DNA from: Adiantum capillus-veneris
Lineage: Eukaryota; Streptophyta; Polypodiopsida; Polypodiales; Pteridaceae
DNA length: 64,000 nt
NCBI GenBank assembly: GCA_014529385.2
Contig: CM043947.1
Location: forward strand, 127,284,891 to 127,348,890
Reading direction: 5' to 3'
The notes beneath the pieces were generated by a model. That model did no database searches and was not told the origin of the DNA. It worked only from the letters and a program-made list of their open reading frames with translations. A program made the translations under genes and the position numbers. Positions 11,770 to 23,085 of the stretch are shown here, piece after piece; the stretch's first letter is position 1; every line of letters starts with the position of its first letter.

Positions 11770-12140
11770 TTGTCAAGGACAAATTAATGAATCTAATTTG
11801 TTTACAAAGGCCCTTTCACAACCAAAGTCAAAGGAGGCCATGTAGGCTGATATTGATTTCATCGAAAAGAATGAAATTTGGGAGAAGCTCCTGAGACCAA
11901 GGAAGCAAATTTTCAATGGGTGTTGCGGATCTACAAGACCAAGTACAAAATATACAGTTTGATAGACAAGGTGTAATCTTTCTACGTGGCTTGGAGTTGA
12001 CTATGATGAGACCTTTCCATTGGTTGCATGTATGACCACTATTTAAATGGTGTCTTCCCTTAAAGCTCATCATAAGAGACCTGTGTATTAGTCAAATCAT
12101 CCTTTTGTAGTGTTCATTTTTAGGAGGTGTATGTGGATCA
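11770..12140 (+). pseudogene. Copia-A reverse transcriptase, N-terminal half
   Basis: Degenerate copia reverse transcriptase. With small frameshifts it reads KSKEAM(stop)ADIDFIEKNEIWE, FQWVLRIYKTKYK, then VDYDETFPLVACMTT and finally EEVYVD ending at 12140. These are the start of the copia RT domain up to the conserved EEVYMxQPxGF block. A TAG at 11843-11845 replaces a glutamine. The block is cut after the GATCA that precedes the Copia-B LTR; the matching second half is found 40.7 kb away at 52873. It is the oldest recognisable element in this part of the window. Confidence 0.8.
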
Positions 12141-12396
12141 TGTTAAATTTTATGCATCTCAAGTGAATGCCCAATGTGATCCTAGTTAATTATTTTTCTT
12201 TCAGGGATTTTATTTAGCTATTTGACAAGATTCTAGGTAGGGAAAATTCCTTTAGGTAGTATCTAAGCAGCCTCGTAGCCCATTGTATACTCATCAATTC
12301 ATTGCTCGGTTGGTTAGTTCAGCGAGCTTTCTCTCTCTTTCTTGCTCTCGTGCATTCTCTCCCTAGCTCTACACTTCCACATCATTGACATTGATA
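12141..12396 (+). repeat. Copia-B 5' LTR
   Basis: 256 bp. It shares with 52611-52872 the words tttatgcatctcaagtgaat, gacaagattctaggtaggga and cattctctccct. It ends in TTGATA directly before the primer site, so the element has TA rather than CA at its 3' terminus in both copies. The pair is strongly diverged, so the insertion is old. Confidence 0.85.
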
Positions 12397-12408
12397 TGGT
12401 ATCAGAGC
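12397..12408 (+). other. Copia-B primer binding site
   Basis: TGGTATCAGAGC, identical to the Copia-1 and Copia-C primer sites and complementary to initiator tRNA-Met. No spacer separates it from the LTR. Confidence 0.9.
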
Positions 12409-12809
12409 TCGATGGAGAAACCAAAACATGTTGAAGAAGGATGAAATGGCTCAATGGATTTGAGGATTGGCTCACTAGAATTTCCCACAACGTTCTATAA
12501 TGCAGACGAAGGGCAACACCAAGAGCTAATCCTATTTATGGCATTTTGAAACATTGTAAAGCTCATCCAAGTAGGTGTTTTTCTAGTGATATGCCTCTGC
12601 ATGCAACGTGATGGTCCAATGAGCATTTTGAGACACGGTTGAGCCTTAAAGATGGCCTTAGAATGTGATCTTGAGCATTCTATAATGTTGTGTCCAAAGC
12701 TTTCGCAATGAGGGAGTCTCTATGAACTTAGAGGGTAGTAGTCTTGGGAACAAATTTGAAATGAAAAGGCTTGAAGGGGCTTGCACTCGCATGATGGTGC
12801 CCCCACTAT

Positions 12810-13480
12810 CAAACATTAGCAATAAACTAAACGGAGGCAACCATGTTCATTGTAATTTGATCTTGTGCCTTTGGTTTTCTTGAAAAGGGTTATGGGACAT
12901 CATCAATGGCATAGAAGTGCAACCCATGAGGGATGGTAGCAATAGGATGAGGAGTATCTCACATCATGTATTGATTGAAATGCGGTTGATGCAAAGGCAA
13001 TGTGGCCATGCGAAGTCACTCATGAAGGAGACCTCTCTAACTATACAAACTTTGAAAAGTGCCAGTGGAATGTGGTATAATCTTGTTGGAATGATTGATC
13101 AAGATTCTACTATGTGAGTAGTCACCCTTCTTGAACCGTTATTTTCCATCAAGTTTGAAACAAGAAGTCACAAGCAGTCTTCTCTAATGAAGGCAAAGGT
13201 GATCCATGATCAACTCTTGACTATGAAAATTGCATTGACGAGTACTCAATTAGTTGGCTTGGTACTTACAAAATTGCCTAAGGAATGCGAGACAATGTCA
13301 AGGACACTATGCTTGCAAATCACACAGAAAAAGCTAGAATATGATGATCTTAACTATTTTCTCATTGATCAAAACCATCTTAATTACTCAAGGCAAGATT
13401 CAAGTTTCTAGAAAGGTGGTGAAGCCATTAGAGAAATAGTGAGGTACAAATGAGGGCCTCGTGAGAAAAAGGGTATTTGC
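12810..13480 (+). pseudogene. Copia-B gag
   Basis: Degenerate copia gag. The opening LNGGNHVHCNLILCLW...KGLWDIINGIEVQP (12830-12935) is the N-terminal LxGxNYxxW...LWxxV block. KVIHDQLLTMKIA...VLTKLPKECETMSRTL (13195-13310) is the later helical gag domain (UBN2-like). Stops and frameshifts break it several times. A possible first half of a zinc knuckle (TKKCYGC) appears near 13570. Gag would form the particle that houses reverse transcription. Confidence 0.6.
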
Positions 13481-13683
13481 AACATTCTTTCTCAAGAAAA
13501 ATAGCAGACAATGAAAGTAGAGAACAAATCCCTATCAAATGATGCAAGCTTATTGTTTTTTGAGTGCAGGTGACACCAAAAAGTGTTATGGATGTTTGTG
13601 AGAAGCTAAAATATCTTTTATAGATTGTTTCTCTGCTTCTTGTTTGCTATGAAATCCAAAAATTGCCCAATCTTTATCTGAGG

Positions 13684-13870
13684 AAATAAGGCACCCTTTA
13701 TTGACTTGGAGTTCAGAATCCTTGAACTCTTTGTTGTAGTACTCCATGTTTTCTTGGATAATATAAAAATACGGCAACTCTATAATGGCTGGAGTTCATA
13801 ATGTTTAAACTCTTTGTGGTAGTACTCCATGTTTGCTTGGATAATAGCAAAGTAGGGCACCTCTATTGAG
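13684..13870. repeat. 83-bp tandem repeat, two copies
   Basis: Two adjacent imperfect copies share aactctttg(t/g)ggtagtactccatgttt type sequence, offset by 83 bp (13725 and 13808), followed by aata(a/c)ggcac(c)ctctat. A minus-strand frame crosses it, but 83 is not a multiple of three and no domain is recognised. Confidence 0.7.
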
Positions 13871-14199
13871 CTTCTCCACTAGCTCAAGATACAATGTAGA
13901 GGCTCTTGCCTCGATGGCAAATTCCATTAAAGGCTCCTTAACCTCTAGTGACTTTGAGACTACAATCTTCTTCTTGTTTCATGCTTTCTGTTAACCACTT
14001 ACGGCATGTTAAACACTTACGGACACCCTATCACCTTTGATGGACGCCTTATCACTTTATTTGAGTCATGGGCCGGGCTTGTCAGCCCTATAGGTGTGTA
14101 GGTGATCACCGATGAGAGGCGCACCACTTATCTTATTTTTACAATATTTTTTCTATTATCGGCCACTGTGGGCGCCCATGTGTGAATGGGTCAAATTCA

Positions 14200-14207
14200 T
14201 ATAAAAG
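14200..14207 (+). promoter_or_regulatory. TATA box in Tat-like LTR
   Basis: TATAAAAG lies within the LTR, about 510 bp before its inferred right end; transcription would start around 14230. Confidence 0.5.
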
Positions 14208-14301
14208 GTCCATTTTGACCTAAAATCCTCATTCTTTGAGGTGCATGCTAAAGAAGTTCTTTTGCTCTACCTCTACCTTCTTGTCTAGTGTGTGCTCTCA
14301 C

Positions 14302-14303
<2 letters not shown>

Positions 14304-14375
<72 letters not shown>

Positions 14376-14389
14376 ATGCTTGAGAGAGA

Positions 14390-14420
<31 letters not shown>

Positions 14421-14452
14421 TGTGTGTGTGTGTGGGTGTGTGTGTGTGTGAG
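14304..14452. repeat. compound (GT)n-(GA)n-(GT)n microsatellite
   Basis: GT run 14304-14374, then GA run to about 14420 with one interruption, then a second GT run. It lies between the TATA box and the primer site, inside the would-be transcript. Confidence 0.96.
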
Positions 14453-14713
14453 ATCGAGCATTGCAACGGCATCGATGGCGGCCAGGCAATTGAGCACGGT
14501 GGCGGCCAAGCAATTGAGCACGGTGAAGGCGGCTCCCTCTTCTTCTTGACACGGAATCTTTCATGACGGCAAAGCATTGAGCGGTGAGTGACACACCATT
14601 GCCGTTTGAGCTTACTAGGATAGTCTAGTTGTGTGCTTGCAGCCATTTGTGGCTCTCACATAGTGTTTGGTAAGTTCCCAACCTCCGACATGCACGATAA
14701 AAGTACACATTTT

Positions 14714-14732
14714 TGGCACCGCTGTCGGGGAC
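14714..14732 (+). other. Tat-like primer binding site (tRNA-Asp type)
   Basis: TGGCACCGCTGTCGGGGAC differs at a few positions from TGGCGCCGTTGCCGGGGAC, the tRNA-Asp complement used by plant Athila/Tat gypsy elements. It is the clearest class marker for this element. Confidence 0.8.
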
Positions 14733-14817
14733 TACCCTGCACTAAGCTTGAGGAGCACTTTGTACTGCCTCTTGAAGATATTATCTTCATCTATTTTCAG
14801 TTTTTTTTTAGTTTGTG

Positions 14818-15075
14818 CTAGATCTGTTAGTGGCTGTAATGTGCAGGTTTTAGGAGGTTTTGTTAGATCTGTTAGTGACTGCAGTATGCAGGTTTTGTTA
14901 AATCTATCAAGCTCTATAATGTGTAGGTTTTAGCAGGTCTGTTAGTTAGTGTAGTTCTATAATGTGCAGTAGAGAGTGAGCAATAGACAATAAGCAGGTT
15001 GTTAGTTCTATTAGTACTCTAATGTGCAGTGATAGTTAGTGTGCATAGTTAGTGTTGTTAGTGTGGTGTGCAGTG
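14818..15075. repeat. imperfect short tandem repeat in gypsy leader
   Basis: Four to five degenerate copies of a unit like agatctgttagtgactgta followed by atgtgcaggttttag, spaced about 40-55 bp apart, in the non-coding leader after the primer site. Confidence 0.6.
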
Positions 15076-15869
15076 TGTCGTAGCTGTAAGGAGTAGCAAG
15101 ATCTATGCGTGTGAGCTCGATGCCACACAGCACAAAATTTGTTTATATTAAAAGGAAGGATCGGCATCATTCTCCAAGCCCAAGCCCAAGCCCACGCCTC
15201 AGTTCTCAATATGATATAGTATAGACACTACTATATATGAAGACTACCCCCTCAAGTAAAGGATGGCATGTGGGACAAGTCCTTCAAGTCCTCCACCCTT
15301 CCCTTCACACTTACCCCCTTAACTTACTAATTTTAGCCTTCTTCTCGACTAGGAAAAGACAGTTTTTAGAATTCCAAGGGCTTTAAGTAACCGAATCCCT
15401 CTAACCAAGAGCTCGTTTTGAGCTATCACACACCATATTCCGTGGCTTGGTTAGAAAAACCGACCAAAAAATTAAAAATTTGAGAATAAATTTGGGTTGC
15501 GAAACACCCAAAAAACTAGGTGGGCGGCCTTCACGGGCACTCACCAACACTTCTAGAGTGTTGAGGTCACATGCACCTACGCTCTAGTCGTGTGCTAGAG
15601 GACGATCACATAGAGAGTGTCTCCATTTACGCGTGCACCCATTATTCCTCCACATTAGGCTCTAGGCCCTCAGCGGAAACCCAAGGTAGTACCACCCACA
15701 TATTGCATCTAGTGACTCTTCCTCTAACTATGACATCATGGAGGATTCAATCCCGATAGTTCAAGCCAAGGCGTGCATGCCATGGGCTCACGATCTGGGC
15801 CGAGCGTGTTTAACCGCTTGAAAGAGACTTTGAGTAGAGTCACTTGCTCCAAACATGGAGCTACCGATG

Positions 15870-18800
15870 TAAATGAAACGGGTGGGAAGTAAATTCACCA
15901 TTCATGACCAATGTAGACCCCATGCTCCCAGAGAGTGTGCATGTGAATACTTCATTCACTGCACTCTCTGACTCTTCAGAGCTATTCCCCTCTGAGGTTA
16001 TATTACCTGATGGTGGAAGCCTTGTCGAAGTGCAAGAGGTTGAGCAATATATCATTACGGCTAGGGAAAAGTAAATCAAGAGCTTATACAAGGCAGAGCA
16101 ATGGACAGAGCTAAATGCGAAGCCCCTATGTCAAGATCCATGCTAGTCGAGCAATCGAGTGCTCCTCAATTAGCAACCACTAAGGGTCAATCTATAGAGA
16201 GCCACATTGCATCTAGTTCAAAGGACACCCCTAGCACCTCAATCCTAGATGGAGCATTTCTAAATGAAAACTGGGAGTATGAACTACAAACGAAGACTTT
16301 AACCGACTTATATACATGTCACACCTATCATGTGGGTTGGTTAGATATCCTACAATCCACATCGAGTGCTACTAGCATAGAGGGGAAACAACAAAGAGTT
16401 TGCGATGTCATCCATAAGGTTATTGAGTTCGAGAGATGGAACAAAGGAATCCACATGCCTTCAATGGGTCTCATAAGATTCTTGGATACAGGGAAGGCTA
16501 AGCAACCAACTTTATCAAAAATGGAGGCTCCCTCGGTAAGCCCGATGGATCCTCCATATGTTGTTTTGTCAGAGGCCTCAGTACAATCTGAGCCCACAAA
16601 GGATATCTTTACCTTTCCAAGTTTAGCTCATCTTTCTCTTGATGACACCACAGCTACCATGCCTATCCCAATGATGGGCATGCCAAAAAACACGCCATGG
16701 ACACCACAGCTACCATGCCTATCCCAATGATGGGCATGCCAAAAAACACGCCATGGACCTCATTTATTAGTAAAGCATCACTACATGGTGGCCCAATGCC
16801 TACAACAGTACCTACAAGTGTGTATCAATCATATGCATCTATGGGCCCTCATGCGCATGTAGCTCCTACTACTCCCATTGTTTCAATAACTTATGCTCCG
16901 CGACCACAACATCCAAGCTCTTATTTCAATGACACCCATACTAGCTAGCATTAGCATGTCACATCCCACCTCTACTATACCGAGGGCCACACATATGAAC
17001 TTTGGGCCACCACATGGCACAACATCATACCCAACTTGGAACCCAAGGGCTTCCTATACATCAAACCTAATGCCAACCCCCATTCCACATGGAGTTCTGA
17101 GAGCACCTATCCCCACTATACCTGCTCACTTGGGTGACTTGGAAACATTTGCTCAAGCTATTGGTCGATCTATTGCTGAAAATATGCGTAACAGAGCTAA
17201 GCTCACACAAAAATTTAGTGGAGGCAGGGATGTGAGAAAGAATATCAAATTATTTGAACAAATATGTGATTCCCTAGGAGAACACAATGACCTGCATAAG
17301 AGTAATGCTTTAAGCTTGACCTTGAGTGGGAATGTTGGGGATTGGTATAGGACCCTAAGGATGGAAGAAAAACGATGTACCCTACTCGTAGGAGGTTGTT
17401 CTTGAAATCGTACATATGAGAGGGAGTGCTTTGGGATGTATCATCTCAAGTCTAGAAAGCCCAACAAGAGGAAGAGGATTTCATGAGAGACTTTATTGGT
17501 CGCTTGAAGCATTTGAATTCTTGTTGTAATCCAAATGAGTGCTTCAATAATAATCAATTGCTCAATAGATTCATTAAGGGACTACGACATGAGGATATCT
17601 ACAATGGACTAGTCATAGAGGTACCACCACTTGGGAAGCAGTCAGCACCAATGTGATCCAATTGGAGGACAATTCTATGATCCAAGGAGAAAGAGTGTCT
17701 GTTGAACCTAAATCTACTAGCTCGCAAGCATCGGGGCATGAGCCAATGACCATAAAGCCTATGGCTAAAGAGCCAAAGATATCTGAGATGACTTTAGCAG
17801 ATCTCACCAAGGCCATTCAAGAAAGTCTTAGAGACAATCATGCTCCAAAAAACAATCATATGTATCCCAAAAGGGAGCAATAATGGTGCTCACTCTGCTA
17901 TGGTCAACATAGTACCAGTGAATGCCCTATGTTTAGAGTAAAACTTAATGAAAATTGAAATGCTTGTGGGAGGTATGGTCATCAAGCCAAGGATTGCAAA
18001 GTATTTAAACGTGCAATGGCCAATAGACCAACCTTAGCATGGGCAGACACACCTCAAGTGCCTGCATTGATGTCGGCCCCACCTCTTGAACAACCATCAC
18101 AACATATTGTCCTTAGGGCCCAAAATGTTTTTCAAACAACACCATTACCACCTCTTGTGTTAGGACCGCAACCCCCACATCGAACAATCACTTTTGTGAA
18201 TCAAGTGGGTTGTCAGTCATCTATGGCTTGTGTGGATTGCGAGGATGACTTAGACCCTAATATTGCCTATGGGATGCATTCACTTGAAGAAAGTCCACAA
18301 TACTACATGGAGGACTATTGGGGACAAGTCAAACGTGTCTATCAAGTAGCTGCTCTTGCGGCAAGAGGCCAAAATATCAATTCACTGCCAAGAGACCACC
18401 TCTTCAATGCTACGAGTGTGGGGGTCAACATCGTGTAGCCGAGTGTTCTATTAGATTGTAAAATAATTCCACACTAATGCAAACCAATCAAGCCAGTACA
18501 ACTACAATGCCGATACTCATGTGTATCAATGTGGCATAGATCATTTGATTACCCAATGTCCGAATAATCAGAATGCACCAAAGATCATGCCATGGAACTT
18601 CATTGAGGTTATCGACGAGGATCCATCACAAAGTACACTGTGTGGTACCAGTAAATGTACTCACACGATCGATGCTCCAAAACCAAAATTATATTCTTGA
18701 AGAAAGAGACACAGCATCAATTGCCCAATCCCAAAGGAAGAAGAAAACACAAAGGAAGAGATCGCAAAAAGCAGTGAAGTCAAACCCCAGTTCAAAGACC

Positions 18801-19430
18801 AACATAGCGGCTGGCGACGACCCCATGTATATGAACGACTCTGAAAATGATTCTGATTAAGGTGAGACCATGGAGACTAAAACAACCTCTAGTAAAGAAA
18901 CCACCAAGGAAGATTATCATGAACCACAATGGCCAGGACCCAAGGAACCCAAGAAGAAGATAGGAACTTACCCAAACCCTATAGAGGAAATCAAGCGAGT
19001 TAAGCAATTAATGAGTTTGGTAGAAGATACCCAAAGGGATCTAGAACCAGCACCTAAGTAGATTATAGACAAAGTGTTCCCTACACAAAATCAACCTCAC
19101 AAAGACCATAGACCACTAGCCATACCTAGTGTCATCCAAGAAGAAAGTGACTTTAAGTCATTGGGAAGTGGGCGTACTCCCTTCTTTTTGGAGAGAATGT
19201 TTAGAGAGAGATTACCTAACCCTATCAAAGAAATGGAGATCCCATCTTCCCCACATCAAGAGATTGAAGCCCAAAAAGTGCCGTTAAATATTTCCAAATT
19301 GATGGAATTCATGGATTCAGAAGTTAGAACCACCATCATGTCTAAACTATATGGAGACCCTGAGCTATTCTTAGCTCTTCGAGCTTTCTGCACTGGAGAA
19401 CTGAAAGTCGGGCTACCACAATTTGCATAG
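15870..19430 (+). pseudogene. Tat-like gypsy gag, multiple zinc knuckles
   Basis: A decayed gag reading through several frames. The retrotransposon gag domain lies at about 17110-17600 (ETFAQAIGRSIAENMRNRAK, SGGRDVRKNIKLFEQ, LSLTLSGNVGDWYRTL, FMRDFIGRLKHLNSCC, LLNRFIKGLRHEDIY). Zinc knuckles follow: WCSLCYGQHSTSECP (17884), one at 17950 where TGA replaces its first cysteine before NACGRYGHQAKDC, CYECGGQHRVAEC (18403) and a fourth near 18530 (QCGIDHLITQC). A proline/methionine-rich stretch precedes the gag domain. Breaks include a 56-bp tandem duplication (16645-16756) and TAA at 17881-17883 where glutamine fits. Gag packages element RNA. Confidence 0.7.
16645..16756. repeat. perfect 56-bp tandem duplication inside gag
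   Basis: Positions 16645-16700 are repeated exactly at 16701-16756. Because 56 is not a multiple of three, the duplication shifts the gag frame: the upstream frame ends at 16730, and the same peptide (MPIPMMGMPKNTPWT) is read again in the downstream frame. Perfect identity suggests a recent slip. Confidence 0.97.
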
Positions 19431-20060
19431 ATGGATGGACCTAGGGAGGTGCCAATAGAGGAGAAACACTTAGATCCACAACAACCCAACCTAGATGAGA
19501 ACTTTGTTGATGAAATACCTGTTAACAAGTTGGGACAATACTTTGAAGGCAATGAATCGAATGCAACTGTGAAGGGAATCCTTGGCGGTGGCGCTGGGGT
19601 TAGCACTGTGACTAAAACTTGCTGGGAATATATGGGAAGACCTCACCTTGGGACTACAAACATAGTGGTAAAGATGGAAAATGGGACTATTGTTAAACCT
19701 ATTGGGATGCTAGAAGATCTCAAGATCAAGTTCTTTGGACACAAAATAAGCCATACCTTCATTGTTATGGAGTTTTTCAAGCGCATTATGTTATTTGAGA
19801 TGATATTAGGACGTCCTTTCATGAGGGAAGCAAAAATGGTGCCTCACTGGTCTAAAAACCATGTCTACTTGCAGTTCCAAGACTTTGTCATTCGAGTTAA
19901 TCTTGTAATTGGTCAAGCACACCCTCTAGGAAACAGATTTATAATTGGTAATAGATTTGACAGGTTGAAGATTTTCAAGATATTAGAGCAGTTTTGCACG
20001 GGCGAGGGGTGCTACCCTTGCCGTGCATCAGCTATTTTGGAGTTTTCTTATTTAAAATAG
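19431..20060 (+). pseudogene. Tat-like gypsy retropepsin (protease) domain
   Basis: An open frame of 209 residues. The aspartic protease core reads VKGILGGGAGVSTVTKTCW (about residues 47-65). The family has D-S/T/G-G-A here, and the catalytic aspartate is replaced by glycine. The partner block LGRPFMREAK (about residue 125) is kept. The enzyme would cleave the gag-pol polyprotein. The last 20 or so residues run into unrelated sequence with a GC-rich hairpin (19997-20027), marking truncation before the reverse transcriptase. Confidence 0.7.
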
Positions 20061-21179
20061 AAGTCGTTGTGTACGCAAATTATTTGCTCGCAGCACTCGA
20101 CGGGGTAGCAAAAGCAATTTCCAACTTTGCCAAAATCGGCAGAGTGGAGCAAAAAGAGTGTAGCTGGCTGGCGTCAATAGGCAGGGATGAAACCCCACCC
20201 GTGCGTACGCACCCTTAAAGAACATTTTCTACGCTCCAAAATTTGGCTCTCGCCATTCGTGCCGATGCGGAAAGTTATAGGCAGCTAGCCTAGCTGCATT
20301 CTTTATCAAACAAGCATTACCCTTAAACTCATAATGTTTATGATGAAGTATTTGAGCTTTTACAGGGCCCTCAAGATTTTTAGGTTCTTGACCCCTTTGC
20401 ATTGATATTAGAGCTGATGAGTTGCACTCGAGGACAGTGGGGTGAAAGTCTTGCCTAAAAACAAAAAGGCCGAAAGCTAAGTCTTGAAAATTGAAAGAGA
20501 ATTTTGTTGAGTAGATTCTCTCCTTGTTCATATAAGAAGATGAGCCAATGAGAAAAAGAAAGTCTAAAAATATTTTCTTCTATGTTTGCTATGAGTTTCG
20601 ATCACCATGAGAGGGCGCTTTAGTACAAAGCGTACATCCACTTAACCCTGGCTAATTAAACCTACTTGTTCTGTTGTGACTCAACTCTTAAGTAACATTG
20701 CCTGTGCACCAAAATCTGTGTCTAGCCATTTGTATCGGTGTGGATGGCTCGAGGCAAAAGCAGCGTGCCATGATTACTTACTATGAACTTGCTCAATTCA
20801 ACTCACAAATAATTGTGGAGTGCAAGTCTAAGTCCTCACAGAAATTTATTCAAACAAATATAGAGCCACATGGCCTCGTCCTTTAAAACTATATCCCATG
20901 ATTGTTCCATAACAAAAACTAGCATTGAATATGATATGTTCTAATGGAAAGAAATTGCACCTAAATTTTGCATTGTAGTTGTATCCTTGATTGTTTGGTT
21001 ACAGTTCATTCAATGTTCAAACCTTGCAACACTAGAGAAAATAAGAGTTAGAAAATTTCAACTTAGCCTCATGATCTCAAGCTCATGCTCAAGCTCTTAT
21101 TGGTTCTCACTCTATCATCTTTGGTCTTAACTGTGTGTGCTTACACTGTCTCATTCTCTATTTTAAGTCTATAAATAAT
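20061..21179. other. no gene recognised
   Basis: Nothing codes convincingly. A motif of about 35 bp, gctccaaaatttggctctcgcc with attcgtgccgatgcgga, at about 20235-20272 recurs degenerately near 20706-20745, suggesting an old duplicated repeat. A minus-strand frame at 20229-20531 has no recognisable domain. Confidence 0.4.
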
Positions 21180-22110
21180 CTTCTCATGATTCTTTCTTGT
21201 TTCTCAAATGGGATCTTCCCAAAGACAAATCAGATCCTTTAGGATAGAATTAGTCAGGGTCGTTTTCTACTGCTCTCGTCACTCTCTCCTCTCTTTGGCT
21301 AAAGTAGAATGTGTCATTGAAGCTATATCAAAAGAGCCATAAAAATTTCTTTTGATTTTCATAGGTGACACATAAGCGGAGTACCTTGTTTGACCTCTTA
21401 AGAAGTTTGGTTCATCCTCATTGAGCTCAATTTCAAGCTCCTTTGTCTTGATACAATGATCTCTATGTGCATCATCATCATCACTACTTATATATCCATT
21501 GTATCTATTGTTGTGGTCATCATGTTGTCTAGGAGTCCATCGATCACCATCCATGTGGGTATCATCCCTTCTATATTAATTTTCTTTTTGATGATCTCTT
21601 TAGATTTATACCTTCTCTTAGGTTGATCATGAATACTGCGATCTCCGTCATGGTGTCAATAATCTCTCCTGCTATCTCCACCATCATCTCTTTAGCAGCT
21701 TCTACCATCGTACCGATTTTCGTGTTCACTTTGGCTGTCATGTCTACCATCACCACTACTTATGTGTTGTTCCTCTTCTTTCAACTTACCCTCATGCTCA
21801 AGCTTGTGTTGGTTCTCTCTCTGCCATTGTGGGTCTTGACGCTGAAAGTCCCTTCTATATTGATCCTTTTTGTCATGGTCGCTTTGGCTTCATACCTTGT
21901 CTCATGTCAATCACGTCTACCATGATGATCTCTATCATTGTATTGATCATGTCTACTATGATCTCCATCATCATCTCTTTTGCAACTTTTTCCATCATGC
22001 CAATTTCATGTCGATCATGTCTTATAATCTTCATCATTGTGTCAATCATGTCTACTTTGATATCCATCATCCTCTCTTTTGTAATATTTGACATTCTGCA
22101 ACTAAAGCCC
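21180..22110 (-). pseudogene. PRP22/DHX8-like splicing helicase fragment
   Basis: The minus strand encodes, in pieces, an Arg/Asp/His-rich tract (RHDQYNDRDHHGRRD type, 22080-21600), then KELEIELNEDEP, FLRGQTRYS, SPMKI and LAKERRE (21450-21285), then after a TGA and a TAG, REQ and LWEDPI. The order and wording match the region just before the helicase core of PRP22/DHX8, the DEAH-box ATPase that releases spliced mRNA from the spliceosome. The S1 RNA-binding domain that normally lies between the RD tract and ELEIEL is missing. The helicase core is absent. Several frameshifts, TGA codons in place of CGA and a TAG next to CAG show it is dead. It may have been captured by a transposable element or left by a retrocopy. 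Confidence 0.72.
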
Positions 22111-22696
22111 AATAAAAAACCCCCCTTTACACATTTTGTACCCCGGCCCTGTTTCTTCACAAACCTTTAACATTTTCTAAAAATTGTGTTTAAATGACCC
22201 ACTTGTAAGTGTAAATTTGTAACTTGTATGAATCTATATTATACCCTCTTGTCAAACATATGTAATACACCTACACACCTACAAGGTGCCTTGGGATTAT
22301 ACCAAGGAGAAAGACTTTCTTCTTAAAGAAATTCACCTCAAATTTTGTACTATGAGAAGCATTGGTTTGTGTTGTAGCTATATGAAAAGATTCAAGCCGA
22401 ATATGACTCAATAAATATGGCAGATAACATTTTCTTCAAAGTATGGAATGGAGTAAGAGGAGAGAGAAACCTTTCTAGTATACCTTCAATTGCTTGGTCA
22501 AGAGAAATTAGAGAAAATTTTATCTCTTTATCTCTATCCTTTTCTCTGTCTCTCTTTAAAAATGCTCGCTCGATAGTTGCCTTGCTCGAAAATATTTGCT
22601 CGCCATATGGTAAGACTCACGTGAATGCAAAGCAACCCAGAAGCCAGTTGAGTTGTGTATACCGAACCTCCCTTTTCAAAGGGTTGTTAGAGAAAT
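22111..22696. other. no gene recognised
   Basis: AT-rich sequence with one plus-strand frame (22417-22749) that begins MADNIFFK and runs into the LTR-derived fragment downstream. It shows no domain, and I do not support it as a gene. Confidence 0.35.
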
Positions 22697-23085
22697 TGTT
22701 GGAATTAGGGTTGCAAGAAAACACACATAGCTTGGAGAAGACGAAATAAGTTCAAGGCACACAACAGAGAGTGTATTACTTAGTGTGCAATGGAAAGATA
22801 AAGATATCCCTAGAGTGATGGGTGTATAGACAATGCACGAGGGTAAAAACCTCCTAGTGAGGGAAAAAATGCTCCGGCGGTCCTAAGTGTGTTCACACGC
22901 ATCACTACCACATGTATATGGTAACAAATCCCCCCTGGGAGTGAAGCAGTGAACGAGAGCTGGCACATAGAGTATAGGGAAGCGCCCTACCCTGAGGACA
23001 TGATCAGTCCACAACGGGGAGTAATCCCAAAGCTTTGTTCGTACTTTTCACGAGACAATGCCTTTGTGAAACTAGTATGCCTTGA
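22697..23085 (-). mobile_element. Copia-D family 3' fragment: LTR plus adjacent pol end, minus strand
   Basis: 22697-22926 is a Copia-D LTR in reverse orientation (tgttggaattagg...ggtaaca; compare 45062-45288). 22927-23085 matches the reverse complement of the Copia-D region between the end of pol and the 3' LTR (gtgaacgagagctggcac, ggacatgatcagtccacaa, acgagacaatgcctttgtga). Sequence beyond 23085 does not match. It is a truncated copy, not a solo LTR; the flanks show no target duplication. Confidence 0.85.

Larger units (their letters stand above)
14008..14709 (+). repeat. Tat-like gypsy 5' LTR (left end uncertain)
   Basis: The right end is inferred at the ACA before ttttTGGCACC. A TG start at about 14008 (tgttaaacac) is a candidate; a start near 13989 is equally possible. 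No partner LTR exists in the window to fix it. The LTR includes a GT/GA microsatellite and a TATA box. Confidence 0.45.
14008..20060 (+). mobile_element. Tat/Athila-like Ty3/gypsy fragment (5' LTR to protease)
   Basis: An LTR with a TATA box is followed by TGGCACCGCTGTCGGGGA, the tRNA-Asp-type primer site characteristic of plant Tat/Athila/Ogre gypsy elements. A 1.1-kb leader comes next, then a gag with several zinc knuckles and a retropepsin domain. Nothing corresponding to reverse transcriptase, RNase H, integrase or a 3' LTR follows 20.06 kb, so the 3' two thirds are lost or were never inserted. The left end is uncertain. Confidence 0.75.

Noticed and set aside
12381-12390. Copia-B LTR ending at CA (12390, and 52863 in the partner)
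   Set aside because: The end at TTGATA (12396 and 52872) abuts the primer site and leaves a perfect GATCA duplication with the reading frame restored; the CA end gives neither.
13565-13600. Continuity of the Copia-B gag zinc knuckle from 13.57 kb to 51.93 kb
   Set aside because: Each side appears to carry its own start of a CX2C motif, so I cannot show they are the two halves of one motif.
21571-22170. Plus-strand frames rich in Ile/Met/Ser/Thr resembling membrane proteins
   Set aside because: They are the antisense of the Arg/Asp/His-rich PRP22-like tract; the minus strand gives a recognisable protein, the plus strand only repetitive hydrophobic text.
22692-22931. Solo LTR of the Copia-D family
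   Set aside because: The flanks gaaat and aatcc are not a target duplication, and the right side continues into Copia-D internal sequence, so it is a truncated 3' end.
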